A stretch of 6,125 bases of DNA from Thermoprotei archaeon (GCA_003661905.1 QMXA01000072.1:1-6125); one strand, 5' to 3'. Numbered from the stretch's first letter, positions 1 to 5,149 are shown. The notes: generated by a model not told the origin, from the letters alone. Program-made: numbers and translations.

Positions 1-918
1 GGTTGTTGGAGCTGTGCTCTTCTAATAAACGGAGAACTCAAACAGAGCTGCATAACTCCTGTAGAGAGTAACATGGAGATAAGTACCAATATAGAGAATT
101 TAGAACCACTAAGAATAGTTCATGGACCTGAACCACATACTGTGGGTGGTAAAGCTACTCCTTGGTGGGAAGTTAATTACATAGACTATGTAGAAGCTGC
201 AATATGGGTAGCAGGCTGTAATCTTAGATGTCCTCAATGCCAGAACTATCATGTGACTTATGATAATACAACACCACCTCTAACACCAAAAGAGGCTGCT
301 AGAAAAGTTGTATCATGCCATAGAATCTATAGAACTAAGGGCATAGCAATTAGCGGTGGCGAACCAACCCTAAATAGGCGATGGCTCATAGAGTTCTTCA
401 GAGAAGTTACAAGACTCGTAGATCCAAAAGTAAGGAGACATTTAGATAGTAATGGAACTCTATTGACTCCAGACTACATAGATGACTTAGTTAAAGCTGG
501 TTGTAACAATATAGGTATAGAGCCCAAATGCGTAGAAGTATCTACATATATGAAGATTACGGGTATAGCTAATTCAGAATTAGCTAAGAAGTACTTAGAC
601 ACAGCTTGGAGAGCAATTGAATACTGCTATGAAAAATACCATGATAAAGTATATCTGGGAATAGGACTCGTATATAATAAAGAACTTGTATCATTAGACG
701 AAGTTGCAGAAGCTGGTAGAAAAATAGCATCTATAGATCCCAACATACAGGTAACTGTACTTGACTACTTCCCAGCGTTTAGAAGGAAATGGCTGAAAAG
801 ACCAACGGTTAATGAGATGTTAAAGGTTAAAGAAATTCTCGAAGCACAGGGACTAAAGTGCGTCATAGTACAGACTCGAATAGGTCATGTAGGACCCGGA
901 AATATTAAGAGACCTTAG
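1..918 (+). CDS. [2Fe-2S] ferredoxin-like domain fused to radical SAM enzyme (5' truncated)
   Basis: The frame is open from base 1, so the gene starts before the window; the ATG at 73 is probably internal. Residues 1-17 of the visible protein read GCWSCALLINGELKQSC. This has the CxxC-x11-C spacing and ING core of succinate-dehydrogenase-type [2Fe-2S] domains, whose first cysteine would lie upstream. A radical SAM domain follows: CNLRCPQC gives the CX3CX2C [4Fe-4S]/SAM site (Cys73, 77, 80 counting from base 1), SGGEP is at 118-122, and DSNGT and GIEPK lie beyond. The rSAM part resembles archaeal proteins annotated as pyruvate formate-lyase activating enzyme-like, a label that does not define a substrate. 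The extra cluster may feed electrons to the SAM cluster (inference). The gene ends one base from the convergent GPN pseudogene. The rSAM call is secure; the 2Fe-2S call is good but only part of the domain is visible. Confidence 0.9.
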   Translation, partial: GCWSCALLINGELKQSCITPVESNMEISTNIENLEPLRIVHGPEPHTVGGKATPWWEVNYIDYVEAAIWVAGCNLRCPQCQNYHVTYDNTTPPLTPKEAARKVVSCHRIYRTKGIAISGGEPTLNRRWLIEFFREVTRLVDPKVRRHLDSNGTLLTPDYIDDLVKAGCNNIGIEPKCVEVSTYMKITGIANSELAKKYLDTAWRAIEYCYEKYHDKVYLGIGLVYNKELVSLDEVAEAGRKIASIDPNIQVTVLDYFPAFRRKWLKRPTVNEMLKVKEILEAQGLKCVIVQTRIGHVGPGNIKRP

Positions 919-919
919 T

Positions 920-1438
920 TCATGTTAGATCTCCGAAAATACAGAATGTTTCATGGATCAAAGCATATAAATAATCCATTCCCTCATTGTCTTTGATGAA
1001 ACTCTAACAATTCTAATAGGTAGTAAATAGTCCATGAATATATCTATGAGCTTTGCTATAAATTCGCTCATAACCCCTTTCAACTCTGTTAGTGCAAGAT
1101 CTCTTACCTTACTGAGTTCTAATATGAATGAGTATAGACTCTTTCCTTTCACAGAATCAGCCTTAGTTATTACGGAAAGTACTGGTATATCAAGTCTTAG
1201 TTGAACAACGAGACCCATTAATACAGATATAACTGCTTCACTTGCAAATGGACTCAGTGTGAGGTCAACTAAGTATAGACCAATAGTAGAAGCTAAATTC
1301 TTCAAATAACTTATGATTCTTGGACCTGAAGGTCTAGATATAAATATTTCGCTTTAACCTGGAGTATCAACAAGAACTACATCATTATCCAATGATCTTA
1401 ATTCAGATAATATTTTAGAGCCGTAGCTTATGTTTAAT
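920..1438 (-). pseudogene. GPN-loop GTPase, C-terminal remnant (nonsense codon plus frameshift)
   Basis: Read on the minus strand from about 1438, the frame gives a helix and then VVLVDTPG, a TAA stop (1354-1356), and SEIFISRPSGPRIISYLKN. Family members have DTPGQ here, so the stop replaces the Gln codon (CAA to TAA). The frame continues with QLRLDIPVLSVITKAD, where TKAD replaces the G4 NKxD motif, then LLPIRIVRVSSKT. After SSKT the ordinary frame soon ends at 958. Restoring one A near 986-990 gives NEGMDYLYALIHE and a terminus FCIFGDLT ending at 920, which closely matches the ...CTCGDLT ending I recall for the archaeal GPN GTPase PAB0955. At least two disabling lesions are therefore present. 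The P-loop and the GPN motif are missing; a P-loop remnant lies at 2943-2981. An ORF from a TTG at 1305 to 958 is only a fragment. In other organisms the family acts in RNA polymerase II assembly; its archaeal role is less clear. Confidence 0.85.
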
Positions 1439-1480
1439 TACTTCTAATTATTTTGAATATTTCTAATCACTTTCCTTGAT
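1439..1480 (-). repeat. Left copy of imperfect inverted repeat
   Basis: Read on the minus strand, this segment aligns with plus-strand 2886-2928 over about 43 columns with one gap and about 35 identities. The core AGAA-A/G-TATTCAAAA is followed by TAATTA-G/A-AAGTA. Within the core (minus-strand 1470 to 1439) the four substitutions are all transitions, which suggests decayed true copies rather than chance AT-rich similarity. The copy covers the last codons and stop of the 47-residue gene. Weaker similarity may run about a dozen bases further out. Confidence 0.65.
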
Positions 1481-1606
1481 TAGTATTACCTTCACTTTTT
1501 CTCTGTGCAACCTCTTTATCTTTTCCTGGTATTCTTTTGGTGGATATATCAGGTACTTTTCACCTGTTTTAACAACCTTTGCATCGAATATGTATATAGA
1601 GACCAT
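1463..1606 (-). CDS. 47-residue small protein, AbrB/MazE-like
   Basis: ATG at 1606-1604, TAG at 1465-1463. An in-frame TAA directly precedes the ATG, so the start cannot lie further upstream, and GGTGGT (1617-1612) gives a ribosome site. The protein begins MVSIYIFDAKVVKTGEKYLI, continues with YPPKEYQEKIKRLH, and ends KVKVILIKESD. The pattern strand, KTGxxYxI, YPPKEY, amphipathic helix, strand resembles the swapped-hairpin AbrB/MazE fold (KxGxxxIPKexxekL...VeV), whose members are short DNA-binding regulators or antitoxins. That assignment rests on pattern only. The gene is divergent from tnpB and shares its 77-bp spacer, which contains a palindrome, so control of tnpB is a reasonable guess. 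No toxin partner is visible beside it. Its 3' end runs into the left inverted repeat. Confidence 0.65.
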   Translation of the reverse strand: MVSIYIFDAKVVKTGEKYLIYPPKEYQEKIKRLHREKVKVILIKESD

Positions 1607-1638
1607 TTATTACCACCATTTCTATTTTGAACACCAAA

Positions 1639-1648
1639 GCTTTTAAAT
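1639..1648. promoter_or_regulatory. TATA-like box in divergent spacer
   Basis: The sequence GCTTTTAAAT reads as an AT-rich TATA-like box on both strands. On the plus strand it would place transcription start near 1670, about 13 nt before tnpB. On the minus strand it would give a start near 1618, just before the 47-residue gene. Both distances fit archaeal promoter geometry; the box is inferred from position and composition only. Confidence 0.45.
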
Positions 1649-1650
1649 CT

Positions 1651-1679
1651 GTATACCAATAATACTAATTGGTGTATAC
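1651..1679. promoter_or_regulatory. Palindrome upstream of tnpB, candidate operator
   Basis: ACCAAT (1655-1660) and ATTGGT (1668-1673) form a perfect 6-bp inverted repeat around a 7-nt spacer. Flanking GTAT and TATAC extend the symmetry to 1651-1679 with a 2-nt offset. It lies between the TATA-like box and the tnpB start, over the expected transcription start, where a repressor would block initiation. The right arm also supplies a GGTG ribosome site (1671-1674), 8 nt before the ATG. It could instead be a subterminal palindrome of the transposon end. Confidence 0.45.
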
Positions 1680-1682
1680 CCG

Positions 1683-2972
1683 ATGAAGGCGTCTATCACC
1701 CGCTTGGTACGGGTGATGCCTAAGGGGACGTACTACAAGGCTTTGAAGGCTAGAGTAGAGGTTGTTGATGGGAGTATTAATGACTTGTTGTGGGATTTAG
1801 CTGTCCACAAGTATGCTCTTCAGAGAGCAATTGACGCTCTCTGGGAGCTTGATAGAATTCCCAAGAAGAGTCAAGTACACCAGATGCTTTACCCAATGCT
1901 TAGAAGCTATGGCTTTAGAGCACACGTGGCTAGAAACATCTACACTACAGCACTAGCACTAGTGAAATCAGCTAAGGAAAACAACGGCTCGAAGCCAACT
2001 ATAAGGAGAATGTCTGCTAGACTTGATTATCAAGATGCTAGAATTGACATAAACAACCATATCATGAAAATGATTCTTAGGGATAGATGGTACACATTAA
2101 AGCTCGTGCATAGGAGAGAGTATATCAAGAGATTCAAAGGATTGAAATGGAAGGAGATTCACCTAAAGTACTGTAATGGAGCGCTATACGTCAGCATAGT
2201 GTTTGAGGTGAGGTACACACCATATACTCTGAGAGGTGATCTAGCTCTCGACACAAATCTTAGACATGTGGTAGCTTATGACGGCTCTAGCGTTAGGAGG
2301 TACAGAACAAGGTTTACTGATGCTCTGAGCAAGAAAGCAAGAGCCGAAGAATTACAGAAGAAATACCCTAAGAGGTGGAGGTACAACAATAGAATCCTAG
2401 ACAGGATTAGAGTTCTACATAGGAGAGCGAGGAATATTGTAACTGATTGGTGTAGAAAGTTTGCAAAAGAGATAGCTATAAAAGCGAAGGGATATGGCTA
2501 TGCGATCGTTCTAGAGAATTTAGAGCATCTACGTGAAAACGTTGTTAAGAATGGAGGTAGTGTTGTTTGGAAGCTATCTTTGTTTGCATACAGAAAGCTA
2601 CAGGAAGCAATAGTAGCTAAGACGATAGAGTACAACGTACCAATACTATTCGTAGACCCGGGAAATACATCATCAATATGTCCGAGGTGTGGTGTAAAGC
2701 TGACCCACACCCATAGGCTAGCAGTATGCAGAAACTGTGGATACGTAGCTGACAGGGATACGGTGGGAGCTGTGAATATCTGGTTAAGAGCTTTGTATGC
2801 GTATGCGGGGGAGCCCGGGTCTTCCCCAAGCGCTCCCGCAATGAACGATGAAACCCGAGGGAGCGGGGGAACTAGGGATGAAGGGATGAAGAAAGGTAAT
2901 CAGAAGTATTCAAAAGTAATTAAAAGTATCAATCAACCTAAACCCTGCAGGACCCATAATTACAACTACTAG
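1683..2972 (+). CDS. tnpB: TnpB, RNA-guided nuclease of IS200/IS605-type elements
   Basis: At 429 residues this is a full-length TnpB, the Cas12-like RNA-guided DNA nuclease of transposons. The RuvC-like site looks intact: LALD (Asp190), VLEN (Glu278) and ADRD (Asp359). Between the last two is the zinc ribbon CPRC...CRNC (Cys333, 336, 349, 352). The N-terminal 180 residues match the usual helical/wedge region. ATG 1683 is preceded by GGTG at good spacing; ATG 1716 (Met12) is a possible alternative start with poorer spacing. The tail after Gly-376 is encoded by a GC-rich hairpin typical of the guide-RNA scaffold overlapping tnpB. Residues from about 402 come from the right inverted repeat, and the last ten or so are read from flanking DNA antisense to the GPN remnant, so the C-terminus is probably not native. 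No tnpA accompanies it. Confidence 0.93.
   Translation: MKASITRLVRVMPKGTYYKALKARVEVVDGSINDLLWDLAVHKYALQRAIDALWELDRIPKKSQVHQMLYPMLRSYGFRAHVARNIYTTALALVKSAKENNGSKPTIRRMSARLDYQDARIDINNHIMKMILRDRWYTLKLVHRREYIKRFKGLKWKEIHLKYCNGALYVSIVFEVRYTPYTLRGDLALDTNLRHVVAYDGSSVRRYRTRFTDALSKKARAEELQKKYPKRWRYNNRILDRIRVLHRRARNIVTDWCRKFAKEIAIKAKGYGYAIVLENLEHLRENVVKNGGSVVWKLSLFAYRKLQEAIVAKTIEYNVPILFVDPGNTSSICPRCGVKLTHTHRLAVCRNCGYVADRDTVGAVNIWLRALYAYAGEPGSSPSAPAMNDETRGSGGTRDEGMKKGNQKYSKVIKSINQPKPCRTHNYNY
1688..1720 (+). other. Stem-loop inside the first codons of tnpB
   Basis: ATCACCCG (1695-1702) and CGGGTGAT (1710-1717) pair perfectly over 8 bp around a 7-nt loop. GGC (1688-1690) and GCC (1718-1720) extend the stem across a 4-nt bulge. 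It is unusually GC-rich for this DNA. It could limit translation from ATG 1683, since it engulfs ATG 1716, or be a left-end hairpin of the element. Confidence 0.5.
2811..2880 (+). ncRNA. Candidate TnpB guide-RNA (omega-RNA/reRNA) scaffold overlapping tnpB 3' end
   Basis: TTCCCC (2822-2827) pairs with GGGGAA (2866-2871), and CGCTCCC (2831-2837) pairs with GGGAGCG (2859-2865). Together they form a 13-bp two-part stem with a 3-nt bulge and a 21-nt loop. CGGGT (2816-2820), just before the stem, can pair with ACCCG (2853-2857) in the loop, forming a pseudoknot. TnpB guide RNAs are known to derive from the 3' end of tnpB and the right end of the element and to contain such structures. The true 5' and 3' limits and the guide cannot be set here; the guide would begin at the element's right end, perhaps near 2929. 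Confidence 0.6.
2886..2928 (+). repeat. Right copy of imperfect inverted repeat
   Basis: This is the partner of minus-strand 1439-1480. It sits directly after the guide-RNA hairpin and is translated as the tail of tnpB (from about residue 402), which explains why that tail does not look like a TnpB C-terminus. Its outer end is 14 bases from the last recognisable codon of the GPN N-terminal remnant. Confidence 0.65.
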
Positions 2973-2981
2973 AAAAACTAT
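2943..2981 (-). pseudogene. GPN-loop GTPase, N-terminal P-loop remnant
   Basis: On the minus strand the codons read IVFLVVVIMGPAG and then leave the family pattern (FRLID... to a stop). GPN GTPases begin with a short hydrophobic strand leading straight into GxAGSGK(S/T), so this looks like the start of the gene cut in the middle of its P-loop. The remnant is on the same strand as, and correctly upstream of, the C-terminal remnant at 920-1438. No good start codon is visible; the ATA at 2981-2979 sits where a start would be expected. The match is short, so the call depends largely on context. Confidence 0.55.
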
Positions 2982-3038
2982 AGCTTCCCCAGTAGTGCTA
3001 GATACTTTATGATTTGAGGTAATTAATTTATTAAGAAT

Positions 3039-3098
3039 TGTCGCCAAAGCCCGCCGTCTCCTCACTAATCGGCTACGGCTGCATCGTTCATCCGATTA
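3039..3098 (-). ncRNA. GC-rich structured island, candidate non-coding RNA
   Basis: This intergenic stretch is markedly GC-richer than its AT-rich surroundings, a known mark of structured RNA genes in AT-rich hyperthermophiles. It contains inverted repeats TAATCGG/CCGATTA (3066-3072 with 3092-3098) and, as an alternative pairing, GCCGT/ACGGC (3053-3057 with 3075-3079). On the minus strand a TATA box (3127-3120) lies about 25 nt before 3098, so a transcript could begin at the island. No clear C/D boxes (RUGAUGA, CUGA) and no tRNA features are present. It could also be a leader of the broken GPN gene. Strand and class are uncertain. Confidence 0.4.
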
Positions 3099-3116
3099 AT
3101 TCTATATTCATAGGAG

Positions 3117-3130
3117 AGATATAAATATCT
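3117..3130. promoter_or_regulatory. Near-palindromic TATA box, probably bidirectional
   Basis: AGATATAAATATCT contains TATAAATA (3120-3127) with perfect 6-bp arms on both sides. On the plus strand it predicts a start near 3148, about 37 nt before the TTG of the threonine-synthase-like gene. On the minus strand it predicts a start near 3097, at the edge of the GC-rich island. This is the best archaeal promoter in the window. Confidence 0.65.
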
Positions 3131-3136
3131 TAAGAC

Positions 3137-3147
3137 ATTACTGTAAT
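3137..3147. promoter_or_regulatory. ATTAC-T-GTAAT dyad at predicted transcription start, candidate operator
   Basis: ATTAC (3137-3141) and GTAAT (3143-3147) form a perfect inverted repeat about 10 bp after the TATA box, at the predicted transcription start. A second GTAAT lies at 3176-3180. A repressor bound here would block polymerase. The PadR-type domain of the downstream gene product is the obvious candidate (inference). Confidence 0.4.
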
Positions 3148-3172
3148 TAGCTTTGATTCTAAGCATCTATAG

Positions 3173-3187
3173 GGTGTAATACTATTG
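3173..3187 (+). promoter_or_regulatory. Ribosome site GGTG with TTG start codon
   Basis: GGTG (3173-3176) lies 8 nt before a TTG at 3185. Starting here keeps both halves of the N-terminal zinc ribbon (Cys8, Cys11); the next in-frame ATG lies beyond them, so the TTG is the supported start. Confidence 0.7.
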
Positions 3188-4594
3188 AACAACAAGCATT
3201 TCGAATGCCTCATATGTGGAAGGAGGTATGAATCACAACCATCTACTGAAGGACTATGTCCTATGTGCGGGGGAACTGTAATTATTCAATACAACTATGA
3301 CAATTTGAGGAGTGCTATCGGTAAGGAAATATTTATATCGAGACAAGACTCTATGTGGAGATACGGGGAACTTCTTCCAATTCCTATCGAATATTCAGTA
3401 TCCATAGGTGAAGGCTGGACCCCCCTCCATAGAGCTATAAGACTTAGTGAAGTACTTGTAAGGAACCTATTGATAAAGAACGAAACTCTAAATCCAACAG
3501 GCTCATTTCTTGATAGAGGTGCTAGTGTTGTCATTGGCTATGCGAAAATGAGGAGATTCAGCTCAGTACATACAGACATTCCGGGGAATTTAGCTGCTTC
3601 TCTAGCAGCATATGCTGCTAGAGCAGGTATGAAATGCGTAGTCCATGTAAGGGAGGTATTCGACCAAGCAAAGATATATCAAATATTATCATATGGTGCT
3701 GAACTTCAATTAAGTAGCGCTGCAGATTTTCATGAGGGATATTACATTGGGCCAGCAAATCCCTATGTATTGGAGGGTGTAAAGACTATAGCCTTCGAAA
3801 TAGCAGAGCAATTAAGTTGGAGAGTTCCTGATTGGGTAATAATTCCTGCAGGTAATGGCGGATTACTAATTTCTCTATGGAAAGGTTTCTGGGAATTGAG
3901 AGAATTAAACTTAGTAAATTCCATGCCCAAATTTGCTATTACGCAATTGTCTAGTTGTAATCCCATAGTCAAGGCTATAGGGGGTGAAAAGAGTTCTAGA
4001 TGCATATCCACAATAGCTAAGGATATTGCTATTCCAAAACCTCTGCATCTGAGAGCTGCAGTAAAGGTACTTAAGGACAGAGGAGTTGCTACATCAGTTA
4101 CTGAAGAGGAGATAATTAGCTCTATGAAGCTTCTAGCTAGGTATGAAGGAATACTAGCTGAGCCTGCAGCTGCAGCAGCACTTGCAGGTTTGAAGAAGCT
4201 TATAGAGAATGGAGTAATGGATCAAGGCGATGAAGTGGTAATAGTTATTACAGGTTCAGGTCTTAAAGATCCCTCAACCATTGTTAAGAGCTTTAGTGAA
4301 TACAGCATTACAGGACTACTTAGTGCTAAGAATACTAGACTAGGTAAAACTAAGCTTCTCATACTGAAGTTACTAGCAAATTCACCACACCACGGCTATG
4401 AGCTTATGAAGCTTCTACAAATAGAGCTAGGAAGTAAAATAACAACTACAACTGTGTACCAGCATTTGAAAGAATTAGAGAATATGGGTCTTATAGAACT
4501 TGCCGGTGTATCAAGAATCGGTGGTAAGTATAGGAAGCTCTATAAGTTAACAAGACGTGGAGAATTAATACTTAAAGCATTTTCTGAAGAGTGA
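3185..4594 (+). CDS. Threonine-synthase-like protein lacking the PLP lysine, fused to a PadR-type winged helix
   Basis: 469 residues. N-terminal zinc ribbon: Cys8, 11, 25, 28. Residues 75-370 follow archaeal threonine synthase: GEGWTPL (75-81), NPTGSFLDRG (103-112), GNLAASLAAYAARAG (134-148), EGVKTIAFEIAEQL (197-210), AGNGG (222-226) and ITGSGLKDP (355-363). The family lysine that forms the Schiff base with PLP (SFKDR) is Leu109, codon CTT. The usual SSGN or STGN loop before Asn135 is IPGN. Residues 385-469 form a winged helix of PadR type: LLILKLL, HGYEL, TVYQHLKELENMGLIE, GGKYRKLYKLTRRG. The protein is therefore unlikely to make threonine. A DNA-binding regulator whose enzyme-like part senses an amino acid, phosphate ester or other ligand is the best reading (inference). 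It is the first gene of an operon with the gene at 4599. Domain calls are firm; the function is not known. Confidence 0.88.
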   Translation: MNNKHFECLICGRRYESQPSTEGLCPMCGGTVIIQYNYDNLRSAIGKEIFISRQDSMWRYGELLPIPIEYSVSIGEGWTPLHRAIRLSEVLVRNLLIKNETLNPTGSFLDRGASVVIGYAKMRRFSSVHTDIPGNLAASLAAYAARAGMKCVVHVREVFDQAKIYQILSYGAELQLSSAADFHEGYYIGPANPYVLEGVKTIAFEIAEQLSWRVPDWVIIPAGNGGLLISLWKGFWELRELNLVNSMPKFAITQLSSCNPIVKAIGGEKSSRCISTIAKDIAIPKPLHLRAAVKVLKDRGVATSVTEEEIISSMKLLARYEGILAEPAAAAALAGLKKLIENGVMDQGDEVVIVITGSGLKDPSTIVKSFSEYSITGLLSAKNTRLGKTKLLILKLLANSPHHGYELMKLLQIELGSKITTTTVYQHLKELENMGLIELAGVSRIGGKYRKLYKLTRRGELILKAFSEE

Positions 4595-4598
4595 GAAC

Positions 4599-5141
4599 AT
4601 GCCAAGATTACTAATAGAATTAGCTCAGAGATTTTTCCTATGTAAAGGTTACCTAATATCCATTAGATACCCATTCAAAATGAGGAGACAGGGTAAGGGA
4701 GGGAAAATTATTGAATCAACAAAATTTGTTGATATCTTGGCATATAGGAGAAACGAACTTATTCTCATTAGATGTGCTAGCTTTAAAAATGTAAGGAGGA
4801 TAAAGAGAGCAGTTCAAAAACTTAAACTTTGGTTCAAGGCTGCTGAGAATTACTTAGAGGAAGAGATAGCGAATGGAAAATTCCCAGCAAATAACATTAA
4901 GTTCATACGCAGAGTAATTATTATACCTGATGAGGAACTTGAGAAGAGAACGGACTTACTAAATGTTCTAAAATCTCAAGGAATAAATGTCATAACTGCA
5001 TCAACCATTCTCTCAGAGCTAGAAAAGTGCATTGAAGAAAGAGAAGCTATTAGAAGTGGTGAAGAGAGAGGTGAAGGGGATCTATTCTTATCTCTAATAC
5101 GCTTTACTCTACGGTATGGAGTTCGCAATAATGCACAGTGA
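4599..5141 (+). CDS. Unrecognised 180-residue protein, faintly like a degenerate PD-(D/E)XK fold
   Basis: I do not recognise the family. The ATG lies four bases after the stop of the threonine-synthase-like gene, and GTGA (4591-4594) overlaps that stop, so translation is probably coupled and the two proteins likely act together. The N-terminal pattern is helix (LLIELAQRFFLCKGY), basic linker, then KFVDILAYRRNELILIRCAS. This resembles the VD...(E)xK hairpin of restriction-endonuclease-like folds, with Asp45 present but the expected ExK read as I57-R58-C59, so catalysis is doubtful. Long charged helices follow, then a strand (RRVIIIPDEEL), INVITASTILSELEK and a polar tail. No membrane segments or signal peptide are seen. 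The gene ends eight bases from the convergent radical SAM gene. Confidence 0.8.
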   Translation: MPRLLIELAQRFFLCKGYLISIRYPFKMRRQGKGGKIIESTKFVDILAYRRNELILIRCASFKNVRRIKRAVQKLKLWFKAAENYLEEEIANGKFPANNIKFIRRVIIIPDEELEKRTDLLNVLKSQGINVITASTILSELEKCIEEREAIRSGEERGEGDLFLSLIRFTLRYGVRNNAQ

Positions 5142-5149
5142 TGAAGTAC

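Larger units (their letters stand above)
1439..2928. mobile_element. Candidate TnpB-bearing inserted segment bounded by inverted repeats
   Basis: The segment carries the 47-residue minus-strand gene and tnpB. Its edges are drawn at a pair of imperfect inverted repeats (1439-1480 and 2886-2928). Recognisable GPN-GTPase coding sequence stops at about 1438 on one side and 2943 on the other, and both remnants are on the minus strand in the right order for one interrupted gene. About 65-70 GTPase codons between the remnants are missing, so insertion was accompanied or followed by deletion. No tnpA transposase and no target-site duplication are visible, so the segment is at best non-autonomous. Known tnpB carriers (IS200/IS605, IS607) do not have long terminal inverted repeats, so either the repeats come from another element or they have another origin. 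Confidence 0.5.

Noticed and set aside
958..1305. Stand-alone 115-residue minus-strand protein starting at TTG 1305
   Set aside because: It is the middle of a GPN GTPase: homologous codons continue upstream across a stop at 1354-1356 and downstream in another frame to 920.
2498..2841. Two minus-strand ORFs opposite tnpB
   Set aside because: They are antisense shadows of the conserved zinc-ribbon and RuvC coding sequence, with no family resemblance and no ribosome site.
1427..2940. Target-site duplication flanking the tnpB segment
   Set aside because: The bases just outside the two inverted repeats do not match each other; the missing GTPase codons also mean the original junctions are gone.
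2841..3094. The ten bases ATGAACGATG occur in the guide-RNA hairpin loop (2841-2850) and, on the minus strand, in the GC-rich island (3094-3085)
   Set aside because: Both contexts are structured, but the flanking sequence does not align and a shared ten-mer is expected by chance in a window this size.
3039..3098. C/D box or tRNA identity for the GC-rich island
   Set aside because: No CTGA box, no full RTGATGA box, and no T-loop or acceptor pairing could be found on either strand.
3295..4011. Minus-strand ORFs opposite the threonine-synthase-like gene
   Set aside because: They overlap strongly conserved coding sequence in the other strand and show no recognisable protein features.
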